A stretch of 64,000 nucleotides of DNA. Origin: Syngnathus acus. Its lineage: Eukaryota > Chordata > Actinopteri > Syngnathiformes > Syngnathidae. This document shows positions 1 to 11,335 of this stretch, piece by piece; within the stretch, counting starts at the first letter, position 1, and the number at the start of each line of letters is the position of its first letter. Below the pieces are notes generated by a model. It ran no database searches. It worked only from the letters and a program-made list of their open reading frames with translations, and was not told where the DNA came from. The translations under genes and the position numbers were made by a program. Where the stretch lies: NCBI RefSeq assembly GCF_901709675.1, contig NC_051101.1, forward strand, positions 6,654,501 to 6,718,500. Reading direction: 5' to 3'.

Positions 1-2335
1 CTTAAATGTGAATGTATCTTATGGATTCTACCTGGTTTCCAGACTGCTCACAAAAATGAGTGAAGTATGAGCCAGCCTCAGGGTCAACAAATAATGCCTG
101 TAAAACCTTTTCCAGTCTTGTGCGCTCTAGTGATTGGCTTCTGCTTGGGTGAGAATGCTCGCAAAACTGTAATATGCAGAACATGAAATCAGCCATTTGC
201 AGCCATTCGAAAAATGTCTTAATTCTTTCACCTGTGGATTGTAGGGAAGCGGAAGCCAAGGTTCAGGACAAAGAGAACAAGGGGTCATTGAGGCCAAATA
301 AGGGCTTACACACCACTCCCTATCAGGATCATTCAGGTCTACTTGAACTTGAGGGGATGTCCAGTAACGAGGAACCCTGTGGGGACAGCAGGAGCATAAA
401 TACAGGTAATATATAGTCAAAACTCACAAATGCGTGCAAAAAAATATCACCAATAGGATGTGATTGACTCCATGACTTTGGGCTGTACTGAGCACAGTCT
501 CTCTTTTGTCCAGCAGGGGGAGGTAGTCAGCCCGAACCTGCAGAGCTGTTGCAAGCGTAGACTGTTCTGACTGCTGCTTAGCAGGTAGCGGCTCCTCATT
601 AAAGCCAAAAAGCTGAGACAAACAACATATAGCATTTCAAACACACTGCTGCATCTTGCTAAATTTCTTAGAATGTAAAAAAAAAGATAGGAAAGACAAA
701 GCAGTAGTGCGCTGATCACCTGTTCTCCCTCTCCCTGTTTAGGGTTTTCAGCCTCTCAATGTCCATCCAAAGACTTAACAACCTGCCTCCTGTTGTTCCA
801 CGCAAAAACTCCTTGAAGTCATCCATGCCTGGTTGGTTGCCTTGGTGACAGCCACCATGGCAGCAAACATCCTGGACTGTTTCCGTTTCTGAACTTGCCT
901 CCGACATTTTGCTCTTATTCCCATCACAAATGTCATTGCCTCGACTCCATTTTTGGCATTCTTTACAGGATTTTTTAGTGTTCTCATCAACTGAACAGTG
1001 CCAATGCATACACTTGCATTTTTTATCGATGCAAGTACACTTTTTGTGGTTCTGTGCGGTCAACTTAAAGACAGCATCGTCAACTACCTTGTGAACTATT
1101 TGGGCAGCCAGGTTTTGCAAATCCAGTTCCGAGGCCTCTTCATGTATTTGCTTTTCTTGAGATGCGTCTGATGTCTCTCGGATGTTGATGTCAGCACCGT
1201 AGAGGGTTGACGCAAAGGAAGTGGAGGAAGACAGCTTAGAAGAACGCCTTGATGATTCACTGACATTTCTGTGGACTTGTGCGCTGTGGCCAGAGGATGT
1301 ACCGAGCAGCTGATGTATTCTCACACAACCTTTACAGGGATGAAATAGCATTAGTTTGTGCTCAGAAGTTTGTATAACCTGGTTATGTAAACTTATGAGC
1401 ACAACTGTATTTTGACTGGCAAATGTATCATTTATAAGCATCAACCTTGTTTGGATGAATTGTTCTCGTGAGCACGGAATCCTTCTTTGTCACTCAGAAC
1501 AGCCGTGGCTAGACGACAGTTGCATGTACTCCTGTCGATGTTTATATTTCGTGCCCACTGAAACAACAACTTGGATAATCTACAGATGAAATGGGATGCA
1601 CTCAGAAACACAGTACACATATAAATGAGATGCAACATATCCTGTTACACAAACTGTATCAAAAGTAATAAGGAAATGCACCTTATGCAATGATAGAATT
1701 TTCTTTTAATAAATGAAGTACAGTAATATGATGTGAAGCATACATTGTGCTGTATAGACAAATTCATACTGATGTTTTCATTTCATGCATTGTACCTGTA
1801 CTCATGGTAGCAGCTACTTTGAAGGAAATAAGTCAATCTTTCCTTTATAATCCACTGAACCCCCTGTTTTCTGTCCAGACACTACAATGCCAGGGAGCGT
1901 GACAAAAGAAGAAGAAAAAAGACATTCTTTTATCAACAAAGTAATAATTATATTCTGTCTTGCTCTGGAAATGATAATCATACTTTACTTACCGAGACAG
2001 CGTAACTGTTGTCCACCAAAGGGGTTTTTGCCAGCGCTTTGACATTCTTATGAAGGATCTGTGATTTGGTGTATTCTAGTGCCGATCTGATTTTGTTGAA
2101 GGTGAACTCTGCCGCGTCGCTTGGCACCTCGAACTGATCCGTCTCCTCATTGTACAGCAAAGCCTGTGGGAAACACTGGGAAGAGATGCAAGACACAACG
2201 AGAATGAAGGTTTGTATTATTTTTTTCTCTAAAAATGCTTGACCTCAATATTAATAATATAAATGAATTTACCGGCAGACTTAAAAATCGATTTAACGTG
2301 TGAACAAACAGGTGATCGGAGGTCAGGAAGTTCTC
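1..2335 (-). CDS. rgs22: Regulator of G-protein signalling 22, N-terminal exons (partial)
   Basis: Minus-strand exons with good splice sites lie at 2335-2273, 2163-1993, about 1330-720, 612-451, 376-232 and 166-32; the rest of the gene runs off the window start. The first two encode the RGS22-type N terminus (a DHLF..FLSLP stretch, then FEVPSDAAEF). The 720-1330 exon ends in FKEFLRG..LWMDIERL, an RGS-like helix start. The next continues into SRYLLSSSQNSL and ends in TSYW, and 166-32 carries VLQALFVDPEAGSYF. Phases agree across every junction except the 5' edge of the 720-1330 exon, whose acceptor I could not fix. The exon with the initiator ATG was not found. RGS22 is a large multi-RGS-domain protein, mainly of testis, thought to bind G-alpha subunits. 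It lies upstream of fbxo43 on the same strand, as in human. The third exon has an unusual cysteine-rich segment. Confidence 0.85.
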
Positions 2336-3254
2336 CTGTGAGCAGGTGAAAGGGCACAACATTAAACTACCATGTTGTAAATTGTGAAATAACTTGTCAA
2401 ATAAGTTTTAAAAGGTGTACTCACAAAATTATGAACAGTAAGCTGGGGAAACTCTGCCAAAACAAATGTTGGTAGAAAATTTCAAATGTGACAAATTCCA
2501 AAAGTAAAGTTTTGAGAGACAACTCTTACCTATTGAAATGTCACTATGCATGACTAGTGCCTCAAAAAGACCAATTCCTTATGCAATACTTGTGGAAAAT
2601 CGGGTAACAAAGCTTTATGTAACTACACACTGTAGGTTGCTATGGAAGTGGATTCACTTTCACAATGGGAGGGGGTGGTTGGAGGTAAAAGTTTAACAAA
2701 AGACCAGTGGAATGTGAAAGGATGTATTTAGTCTCGTTGGAGACCCTTTAAACTCCAAATCACAATGTAGGATTTTTTTTTTTTTAAATCTTAAATGGTT
2801 ATATGTTGATCCCCCTTCCCCAATATTGTATTACTTATTCTGAGTCGGTAGTTTTATTAAACAGCAAGAAAATGACAGATGCGATAAATGACCACTAGAT
2901 GTCACTAGATATCTACAAATACATGTTTCCACAGACGAGGTCAAACAAGGTGATCAAATTATGTTAAAGACCGTTTTATTTAAGAAATGCGATTGATTAA
3001 AAATGATCTGAAATCACAACGAAGCCTCAAAGCATACTTCAATATATGTATAAAAGTACATCAACCACAGATGCCATGTGATTTAAGATTTTACAAAATT
3101 TGATTAAAAATGCAAACTTTGCTAGGGAAAAAAAATAGTACAGAAGTTGCCCATAGACTCCTAGCAACATAGGACTTCGTTTAACTTAGTCTCCTCAGTG
3201 TCATAAATACATTTATAAAACAATCAGTGAATGGAATCCTTTGCATCGACTTGA
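2336..3254. other. Intergenic: rgs22 5' side and fbxo43 3' side
   Basis: No further coding exon is convincing here. An ATG at 2362 is in frame with the rgs22 exon, but the CACAG acceptor at 2336-2340 and the family's longer N terminus suggest the real first exon is elsewhere in this stretch. The part next to 3255 should hold the fbxo43 3' UTR. The rest is AT-rich and unremarkable. Confidence 0.5.
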
Positions 3255-6076
3255 TCATAGTCTCCTAATGTTTCGCTTGCTCTCTGCACTGCCCGGAAGT
3301 AATCCGTCTTTCTTGCGACGGCCTGCAGACTTGCTGGCACATTCTTTGGAGCCATGGAAAGCACACAAGCACTTTGTGCAAAACTCAAACGCACAGTCAG
3401 CTCTGGTGCAAATACCCTCGCCTTTCACAGTTTGACACTTTGCAGGATGCTGACATCGAGGACAATGTCTGAGGCATTCGTCGTTGAAGAGGGTTTTAGC
3501 AACCTGAAAGAAAAAGGTTTATAATATAATAATATAACCCAACTTTTTTTTTTTGGCAGGCACACTTTTATTTATGCCAAGCACTTCAAAGTATTTAAAA
3601 TTCAAAAAATCAAAAGCCAAACACAACCACCACCAGGCAGTTATGAAACGTACCTCGATGAACTTGTCTCGTTTGCTGCTGCTGCCCAAAGATAAAGTGC
3701 TGTAATGTAAAGGGGTTAATGTGCGGGTTCCAGACTGTGGGGTGCAATAATTGGAGGTTCTAGACTGGGCCTGGACAGTTTTGAGGGTTGACCTTTTAAG
3801 AAGAGTCAATCTCGTCTCAGCATCAGCAACATGCGCAGTGGCGCCATTCTGGAAAATGACAAAGATTAAAGATTTGGGAGGAGAAGAAAAAAAAAAAAAA
3901 AAGTGTGACGCACACTAAGCGTCTGATATAGTTTCTCCTGTTTCTCTACCTCTTGAGCAGCTTCCACTTCACTCTGGTAAATTGTTCTCCTGGAATGAGC
4001 TTGCTTGTCCTGCTGGATTATTTCATCCCAGTCCTTACACACCTGACCACACCTGCAAAAACATCAATCAATGCATTTTACTTAACTTCATACTGAAAAT
4101 TTTTGCCACAATGCATGGGGTCTATTTCTTTTATTGTGTATTTATTTAGTTTATTACATGAACCCCTTTATTGAGGAACACTCAGACTAGCTCAAGTGGA
4201 ACCCTAATACGCAAGTTGAGTTTAAAACAATTGGTCTATGGACACAGTGAACTGTCAACACACTGTATACAGAAACTAACATTTTTAAGTTTAAAAAAAT
4301 AATAAAAAAAAATCTGCTCCAATACAACGTAAAAGTCAATGTAGCGGTTACAAAAAAACAAAACAAAAAAAAAAAACCTTGAATTGGCCCACCTATAATG
4401 AATGATAAAAATCTAAATCTGACCTGCAGACACAGTCGGCAGACAGAAGACTCAATATGACAGCCAAGATGTGCCTGAGGTTCCTCTTCCTCAGCTCCGT
4501 CAATATGTCCACCTTCCCTAGGCCCATCTTGCGGCCAATCAGCCCTGCCAGCGGCATAGTTATCCCGAACAACTCGGGCGCCTCACCAAGAGCTGCGATG
4601 GTCCTCAGCTCCTCTTTTAAACTTGGACTTTGGCCAGCAAACATCTTGGCCCTCTGCTCACACAAAGTGTGTATCAGCTGTAAAGCGGGCGTCAGTGAGA
4701 GCTTGGATGTCTCCAAGGGGGTCACATTGGAATTCACAGATGTGGCGCTAGAAGGTGTGATGCTGTCAAGCTTGGCTGTGCTTTCACTTTGAGGCGTTGT
4801 ATAGCCTTGTTGGGTTGACGTCAGTCCATCAGAGGTTGTATTGATACATTTCACAGAGAGAACCCTGCTAGGGGTCTCCCTGACAAAAACCTCATCTTCT
4901 TTACACGTTCCGCGGCGACACTGAATACGTTGATGTTTTCTGTCCGTCGGGTCTTCCTCAGACAACGAGCCTCCTTCCTTTAGAGTGGAAAGTCTGCGCT
5001 GCCGTTGCAAACGGGAACGCCGTTTCCCATCCGTCAGGTTGGGGGTTTCTGCGTTTCCTTTTGAGGCAGAAAGCAGCAATTCTTGGAAAGAGCCATCGTG
5101 GTCGACAGAAGAGTCTTGGGATTTATCGAGGGAGCTGAAGCCGCTGTCCTCGGATGGAGACCTGCAGCAGGATTCGCATCACATGTTACTTGATTGAGAA
5201 GTAAATTTAAAAAAAACATCACTGACAAGTGAAAGATGGATAATGTTTTTTTTTTTTTTTTTTTTTAAACGGGTAAGCATACCTGATACATTTAGGTGTA
5301 TCTGTGGAAGACAGTGTGCACAAGACATTGGATGATTCATGCAGGGCACTCGTCAGGTTGTTGACTGGAGATGGAGAGTTGTCCTTGGATGAGCCTAGCA
5401 GCAATTTGCTTAAGCACGGTGCTTCTACATTAAGTTGATCAGCAGCATGAAAGTGCTGACTGAAATCGTCCGAGAGCGAAAGTCGTCCCTCCAATCTGTT
5501 GCTGTCACCTAGGTTGAGGGTACCATCCTCAAGAGTGGAAGTCCTTACCTGAGAGAAGAGCAGACGGCGTTTCCTACTACATAACGGGAAATCCTGCTCC
5601 AATTTTAAAGCGCCTAAGGTCAAAGCCTGTGGCGCTGGGTCCAGAGAGTCAAAAGACACACTAAGATCATGGTCGGACCCAATTGACGATTCTATCGGTG
5701 CGGTACATGGAGACTTTGTGTTGTCCCTTTTGACAGCTTTCGTGGCATTGCACATTGCAAGTCTATGTCGCAGAAAGCCATAGCTCTTGGATGCTCTGGG
5801 AGTTTCACACCAGTTCAGAGTGGAGGAGCGCTGAAGCCCCCGGGTGTCTTTGTGCAAAGATCTGATCCTGCTGCTTTCCTGAGGGGTGACAGCAAGTCTG
5901 ACATTCTCTTTGGGCGTGTCACTGAGGTCCACTGAAGCCAAAGATCTGCAGGAGTCAAATCCACTAATGCTCTGTGGACTGTGGAATGAACCTGAGTAGC
6001 CGCTGTCAAAACACTCATAACATTCTTTGCCTTTGCAGTTGACATGGTGGACATTGGACTCAGGGGTACACTGCAT
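3255..6076 (-). CDS. fbxo43: F-box only protein 43 (EMI2/ERP1), APC/C inhibitor
   Basis: Five coding exons on the minus strand (6076-5283, 5161-4424, 4052-3950, 3848-3654, 3503-3255) join in phase to 692 codons; human FBXO43 is about 708 aa. EMI2 holds vertebrate eggs at metaphase II by blocking the anaphase-promoting complex. The protein shows two beta-TrCP-type degrons, DSGYSGS at residues 24-30 and DSGFSS at 270-275. An F-box-like helix spans the exon 2/3 boundary (ADCVCR then CGQVCKDW). The last exon encodes a cysteine-rich zinc-binding region (ECLRHCPRC..CQTVKGEGIC..CAFEFCTKC) and ends in RNIRRL, the RL tail that contacts the APC/C. The start is the ATG at 6076 (MQCTPESN), 44 bases inside an exon whose acceptor AG is at 6122-6121, so there is a non-coding first exon upstream. 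It neighbours rgs22 and spag1 as in human. Confidence 0.95.
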
Positions 6077-7096
6077 TTTTGACCTCCTGTCTCCCCAAAC
6101 AGCAGCACTCCTACAGAGGCCTGCAAAAGACAAAACAGAAATACAAATTCCAAGCCATGTCAGACACACACACACCGTTATAGCTTGAATGTCAAGAGAT
6201 AGGTTAGGCTCAAACTCACTAAATTTGGGGTGGATCAGTGTGCATTGAGTTTTTAGTATACAGATGCACTTTTCCTGTGCAGGGATTTTCAACTTGCCAG
6301 TTTGGAATGCCACTTTAGCAAGGTGGTGATACCACCACATGTGTGCTCCAGTGTTTGTGCATCTGTTTGTTTGAGTGAGGAAAGTATTAGCACACCCCTG
6401 TGAATGAAGTAGAATGTTCTTTGCATTCAAATGCGGCATTTTTGTAAAGACCATCTATAGCTAAATTGGAACGATGTTTTATTCAACAATGATTTAATAA
6501 TCTTGGTCCAACATTTTGGATCCAATACAAATCTGGACTGAGAAGACACTTATCCTCTCCTACTGTACAAGCAGCAAAGTTTTCACACCCTCTATGTTGC
6601 AAATCTCTTTGGTCATCAAAAGACATTGTCATTTTACTCTGCTCACAAAAAGTCATATGGGCATATTCAACTGATCGCCATGATACCGAATGTCAAACCC
6701 GACTGCATGGTGCCGCCGTTTGGCGAGCTGTTGACGCCAAACCTGCCAGACGAGATGACTGACCATAGACTTGTGCAGCTTGCATCACATTTTATGCGAC
6801 TGGTGTCAATCAACACTGCTACCTTACGATTTTATTGTGTTCTTTCTGTTTTGCATCTATTTTCACTCATGCAATCACGGTAGCCTGACTACAAGTAGAA
6901 ATTTAAGTCAAGCCAAACACTCTACCAGTTAAATTATTACCTGGACGGGATTTAATTTGTTAAAAGAATAAAGACACTTACCCTAAAATACCACAGAAGT
7001 ACCACGGTCGGGCGAGTGTGGACCTCAGTTGACACCGCGTGCCCTAATTGCAGTCAAGTACTTTTTTTTGCAAACATTGCAACTCAAGCTGAAGCT
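6077..7096. other. fbxo43 5' UTR and upstream region
   Basis: The splice acceptor at 6121-6122 (minus) implies a non-coding first exon between here and about 7.0 kb; I could not place it. A plus-strand open frame at 6626-6883 has no family resemblance that I recognise. In human, POLR2K lies between FBXO43 and SPAG1; no exon of its short, very conserved zinc-ribbon protein was seen here or in the repeat island that follows. Confidence 0.45.
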
Positions 7097-8084
7097 AGTG
7101 TTGGCTCGTGAGTGAACGATTCGTTCAAAAGAACGATTCTTTCAGTGAACGCGAGTGACCGAATCACTTCCTAAAGTGATTCGTTCTTTTTTCAGTTCAT
7201 ATTACTTCAACCAGTAGGTGTCGGTAATGCGCATTGAAGCTGGTGCCACCTCGCCGTAAAACAAAACGAAGAAGAAACTGACGTAACTTCCCGTTCACGA
7301 ACGAGTCGTGAATTGCATTTCCCGTTCTCCAACTGAACGGATCTGTGAGTGAACGCGTCAGTGATTTGCATTTCGTTCATCGCGAGAACGGATCAGTGAG
7401 AGAACGAATCCTGACTTTCCCGTTCGCGAACGAGTCAGTGGGTGAACTGCCTTCCTTCCCGTGCATCAACGGATCAGTCAGTAAACGTGTTGCGTCCCTC
7501 CTGGCGTGAACTACAGTATGTCAGCCAGAATGTAGATTTACGATTTGCCAAGGAAAGAAAGAACCAATCACTGAAGCACCACTTCTTTTATGCACTCCAA
7601 GCTAACGGCTAACTTCATTGCATGAAGCGATGCGCCGTTATGCAACAATTATGCTTCTCTTTGGGTAATCTTGATTTTATAACACTTATAGTAGTTTTTC
7701 AATAACGTGTATGCATATATACGCCTTAATATTGTTATCCAATATATCTACTGCAATTTCACATTAGATTGCTGGTTTGCAATTTACTTTTATTATTATT
7801 ATTTTATTATTATTATTTTAATAAACATTAAAACCTGTTAAAACTTGCCTGGTGTTTTATTCCTTGTTTTTATTTTTTGGGCATGAAAACAAAAATCTGA
7901 CATTTGGTTAACTGCTTTATATGACAATATGTACATGTGTTTTACGTTATGTAATATGTAATATAAAAAAAGAATAAATAAATAAATAAAGTGTAGCGAA
8001 CGATTCCGTGAACGATTCTTTTTAACAAATATTTTGAGTGAACCTATTCTAAAGATTCAGTTCTAAACTGGAATGCACATCACT
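7097..8084 (+). mobile_element. Non-autonomous hAT-like element
   Basis: Starts with AGTGTTGGCTCGTGAGTGA and ends with GGAATGCACATCACT; the tips are short imperfect inverted repeats (AGTG.TG). The interior repeats short motifs around GAACGGATCAGTGAG and CCCGTTC.CGAACGAGTC, like the subterminal repeats of hAT transposons. No transposase is encoded. The same left end recurs inverted at 12960-13138, the same right end recurs at 10630-10741, and a 300-bp relative sits at 35038-35337. No clean 8-bp target duplication was found, so the right boundary could be that of a nested copy. Confidence 0.65.
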
Positions 8085-8094
8085 ACTATAAAAC

Positions 8095-8195
8095 CGTGCA
8101 GACGACCATGGGCTGCCAAGTCGAAATAGCCGACTGGCTAGTGACACGGGCTGTCGCTCGGTGGAACCTGGTTCGATCCCAGGTGTGAGCATACT
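8095..8195 (+). repeat. tRNA-derived sequence next to the hAT-like element
   Basis: Contains GACTGGCTAGTGAC followed about 30 bases later by CCTGGTTCGATCCCAGG, which has the spacing and form of a tRNA A box and a TpsiC stem-loop with its B box. The 5' half does not fold into a good tRNA, so this looks like a SINE head or tRNA pseudogene rather than a working tRNA. Confidence 0.4.
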
Positions 8196-8326
8196 CCTGA
8201 AGTTACTTTTAGAATTGGGACCTTGCTTTGTATGCATATGCAATCAAATGCAAGTATTTATGTGTAAATACATAAGGTGGCCCTGCCCCTAAGTTGGCGG
8301 AGTAAACCAATGTGGCCGCATTCCAA

Positions 8327-10512
8327 CATGTTTTTAACGAGGGTAACTTGGAAAACATATTGGAACGCGACCCCGAGGACTAGAGCTTGACACCTGTGAT
8401 CTTTGACCATGATATTTCCCTAATAAAGTGGCCTGTTATTAGGTACACTTGAAAATGGCGGTGTACCTAATGGAGTGTCCGTGTGATTCCCTCGTTAAGT
8501 GCACCTGCGTGAAAAGTTTTAGCTCCTGCAGTACGTGAAAGTGACCAAAAACTTTTCACGCAGGTGCGCTTAACGAGGGTCACTTGGAAAACATGTTGGA
8601 ACGCGGCCCTGAGGACTAAAGTTTGACACCTGTGACCTTTGACCATGATATTTCCCTAATAAAGTGGCCTGTTATTAGGTACACTTGAAAATGGCGGTGT
8701 ACCTAATGGAGTGTCCGTGTGATTCCCTCGTTAAGTGCACCTGCGTGAAAAGTTTTAGCTTCTACAGTACGTGAAAGTGACCAAAAACTTTTCACGCAGG
8801 TGCGTTTAACGAGGGTCACTTGGAAAACATGTTGGAACGCGGCCCCGAGGACTAGAGCTTGACACCTGTGACCTTTGACCATGATATTTCCCTAATAAAG
8901 TGGCCTGTTATTAGGTACACTTGAAAATGGCGGTGTACCTAATGGAGTGTCCGTGTGATTCCCTCGTTAAGTGCAGCTGCGTGAAAAGTTTTAGCTCCTG
9001 CAGAACGTGAAAGGAGCTAAAACTTTTCACGCAGGTGCGCTTAACGAGGGTCACTTGGAAAACATGTTGGAACGCGGCCCTGAGGACTAAAGTTTGACAC
9101 CTGTGACCTTTGACCATGATATTTCCCTAATAAAGTGGCCTGTTATTAGGTAGGCGGCTCGGTGGCGCACTGGGTAGCACGTCCGCCTCACAGTTAGGAG
9201 GGTGCGGGTTCGATTCCACCTCCGGCCCTCCCTGTGTGGAGTTTGCATGTTCTCCCCGGGCCCGCGTGGGTTTTCTCCGGGCACTCCGGTTTCCTCCCAC
9301 ATCCCAAAAACATGCTTGGTAGGCCGATTGAAGACTCCGAATTGTCCCTAGGTGTGAGTGCGAGTGCAAATGGTTGTTTGTCTCTGTGTGCCCTGCGATC
9401 GGCTGGCAACCGGTTCAGGGTGTCCCCCGCCTACTGCCCGTTGACGGCTGGGATAGGCTCCAGCACTCCCGCGACCCCCGTGGGGACTAAGCGGTTCAGA
9501 AAATGGATGGATGGATGGATGGATGTTATTAGGTACACTTGAAAATGGCGGTGTACCTAATGGAGTGTCCATGTGATTCCCTCGTTAAGTGCACCTGCGT
9601 GAAAAGTTTTAGCTTCTGCAGTACGTGAAAGTGACCAAAAACTTTTCACGCAGGTGCGTTTAACGAGGGTCACTTGGAAAACATGTTGGAACGCGGCCCC
9701 GAGGACTAGAGCTTGACACCTGTGACCTTTGACCATGATATTTCCCTAATAAAGTGGCCTGTTATTAGGTACACTTGAAAATGGCGGTGTACCTAATGGA
9801 GTGTCCGTGTGATTCCCTCGTTAAGTGCACCTGCGTGAAAAGTTTTAGCTCCTGCAGAACGTGAAAGGAGCTAAAACTTTTCACGCAGGTGCGCTTAACG
9901 AGGGTAACTTGGAAAACATGTTGGAACGCGGCCCTGAGGACTAAAGTTTGACACCTGTGACCTTTGACCATGATATTTCCCTAATAAAGTGGCCTGTTAT
10001 TAGGTACACTTGAAAATGGCGGTGTACCTAATGGAGTGTCCGTGTGATTCCCTCGTTAAGTGCACCTGCGTGAAAAGTTTTAGCTTCTGCAGTACGTGAA
10101 AGTGACCAAAAACTTTTCACGCAGGTGCGTTTAACGAGGGTCACTTGGAAAACATGTTGGAACGCGGCCCCGAGGACTAAAGCTTGACACCTGTGACCTT
10201 TGACCATGATATTTCCCTAATAAAGTGGCCTGTTATTAGGTACACTTGAAAATGGCGGTGTACCTAATGGAGTGTCCGTGTGATTCCCTCGTTAAGTGCA
10301 GCTGCGTGAAAAGTTTTAGCTCCTGCAGAACGTGAAAGGAGCTAAAACTTTTCACGCAGGTGCGCTTAACGAGGGTAACTTGGAAATCATATTGGAACGC
10401 GGCCCCAAGGACTAGAGCTTGACACCTGTGACCTTTGACCATGATATTTCCCTAATAAAGTGACCTGTTATTAGGTACACTTGAAAATGGCAGTGTACCT
10501 AATTGAGTGTCC
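8327..10512. repeat. Tandem satellite, 235-236 bp unit, about 8.5 copies
   Basis: The motif GTACACTTGAAAATGGC recurs at 8443, 8679, 8915, 9533, 9769, 10004, 10240 and 10475, a period of 235-236 bp once the SINE at 9153-9523 is removed. Each unit holds an inverted repeat of about 30 bp (CCTCGTTAAGTGCACCTGCG.. with its complement ..GCGCTTAACGAGG) around a short spacer, and a smaller palindrome TTAGGTACAC..GTGTACCTAA. Two unit types differ in the spacer: type A reads GTGACCAAAAAC and type B reads GGAGCTAAAAC. From 8679 they alternate A, B, A, B, A, B. Open frames of 68 codons repeated here are only a by-product of the periodicity. Confidence 0.9.
9153..9523 (+). mobile_element. tRNA-derived SINE inserted in the satellite
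   Basis: The head has a tRNA-like A box (GGTGGCGCACTGGGTAGCAC) and B box (GGGTTCGATTCCACC). The body is the common fish SINE sequence (GTTTGCATGTTCTCCCCGGG, then TCCTCCCACATCCCAAAAAC, then GGGATAGGCTCCAGCACTCC), and the tail is a GGAT repeat. It is flanked by a 12-bp target duplication, TGTTATTAGGTA, at 9141-9152 and 9524-9535. It is essentially full length and oriented plus. It interrupts one satellite unit, so it is younger than that unit. Confidence 0.92.
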
Positions 10513-10629
10513 AAGTGACGTCACAGATCAAACAGCCAATCAGAAAGTGGGGGTGAGGGCGGGTGTGGCACTTTTCACTTTCCGTGAAGCTTTGACCATT
10601 ATTTGATTTATAAAAATAAAAAAAAGGAT

Positions 10630-10741
10630 CAGTGTGTGTGTGTGGGGGGGGGACGATTTGAACGATTCGTATGAACAAATCTTTTGAGTGAACTAATTCT
10701 AAAGATTCAGTTCACTTAAAAGAACTGGAATGCACATCACT
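10630..10741 (+). mobile_element. Right end of a second hAT-like element
   Basis: Matches the last 100 bases of the element ending at 8084 (GAACGATTCG.., TTTTGAGTGAAC, CTAAAGATTCAG, GGAATGCACATCACT) and the right end of the copy at 35038-35337. Its partner left end may be the one at 7097, with the satellite lying between, or may be lost. The preceding 120 bases (10513-10629) are unique or AT-rich. Confidence 0.65.
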
Positions 10742-11335
10742 ATCATGCGATGTTTAGATGATTTAAGATAAGCAAGTTCTAACAGAGAAGAGTGCGCATG
10801 GAGTTTTTTTTTTTTTAACACATATAAAAAGAAAGAAAAAGTGGCTCCAGACCATTTTAGCCAATTTGGTTGTCACTTTCAATCTCAAACTATTTATCGT
10901 ATTCAGGAATAAATAATGACCTCAAATGTAATGTGCATATTAACAAAAAGATGATAATGAAACACAACGACGACCATACTATCGCGCACATGCAGACGTG
11001 AGGAGCGTAGAATTCAAATAACCTCTCGGTTTTATTCCATCAGTACGGTGAAGAATTGAACTGCAAACGCATCCAAAATGAAAAACCATGTCACGAGTGT
11101 AGCAGAGATAATGCTGATCACTTTGAGTTCAACAAGTCTCTGGTCAATTCGCTTGAGCTGCTCGCTCCATTAAACCATATAGTGGAAGTACCTTCCACTC
11201 AGTACAAGCGAGTGTTCCGTACTGTAGTGGTTAGTGCTCTGGACTCTCACCCCAGCAACTTGAGTTCAAATCCCAGTGGGACCAAAAAAATATTTTATCA
11301 TGGAAAAATTTGCAACACAGGGTTAGAGGTTAGGG
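10742..11335. repeat. Left arm of large inverted repeat
   Basis: Reads as the near-identical reverse complement of 12243-12925: AAGCAAGTTCTAACAGAGAAG on this side matches CTTCTCTGTTAGAACTTGCTT on the other, and the match continues through the tRNA-like segment to GGGTTAGAGG. It begins directly after the hAT-like right end. Both arms carry the same 90-codon open frame starting MNCKRIQNEKPCHEC, with only a handful of substitutions between the copies. I recognise no protein family in it. Confidence 0.85.
11213..11283 (+). pseudogene. tRNA-Gln-like sequence with CTC in the anticodon position
   Basis: The 71-base segment follows vertebrate tRNA-Gln closely: A-box region TGTAGTGGTTAG, anticodon-arm start CTCTGGACTCT, B box GAGTTCAAATCCC, and acceptor strands TGTTCCG/TGGGACC that pair at six of seven positions including wobbles. 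The anticodon loop reads CTCTCAC, so CTC (Glu) replaces the Gln anticodon. The D stem is poor and the anticodon stem has one mismatch, which argues for a pseudogene or SINE-like module. An inverted copy lies at 12286-12356. Confidence 0.55.

Noticed and set aside
1330-1444. rgs22 exon 3 extending to an ATG at 1444
   Set aside because: The preceding exon ends in phase 0 and must splice in; the upstream 110 bases are AT-rich and unlike the family. The true acceptor remains unresolved because the best-looking one (at 1330-1331) is out of phase.
6626-6883. Plus-strand frame beginning MSFYSAHKKSYGHIQL
   Set aside because: No recognisable domain, no supporting splice sites or promoter; probably chance or a decayed repeat.
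8327-10512. CRISPR-like array
   Set aside because: The units are 236 bp of continuous satellite with no short direct repeat and unique spacer pattern, and the genome is a vertebrate's.
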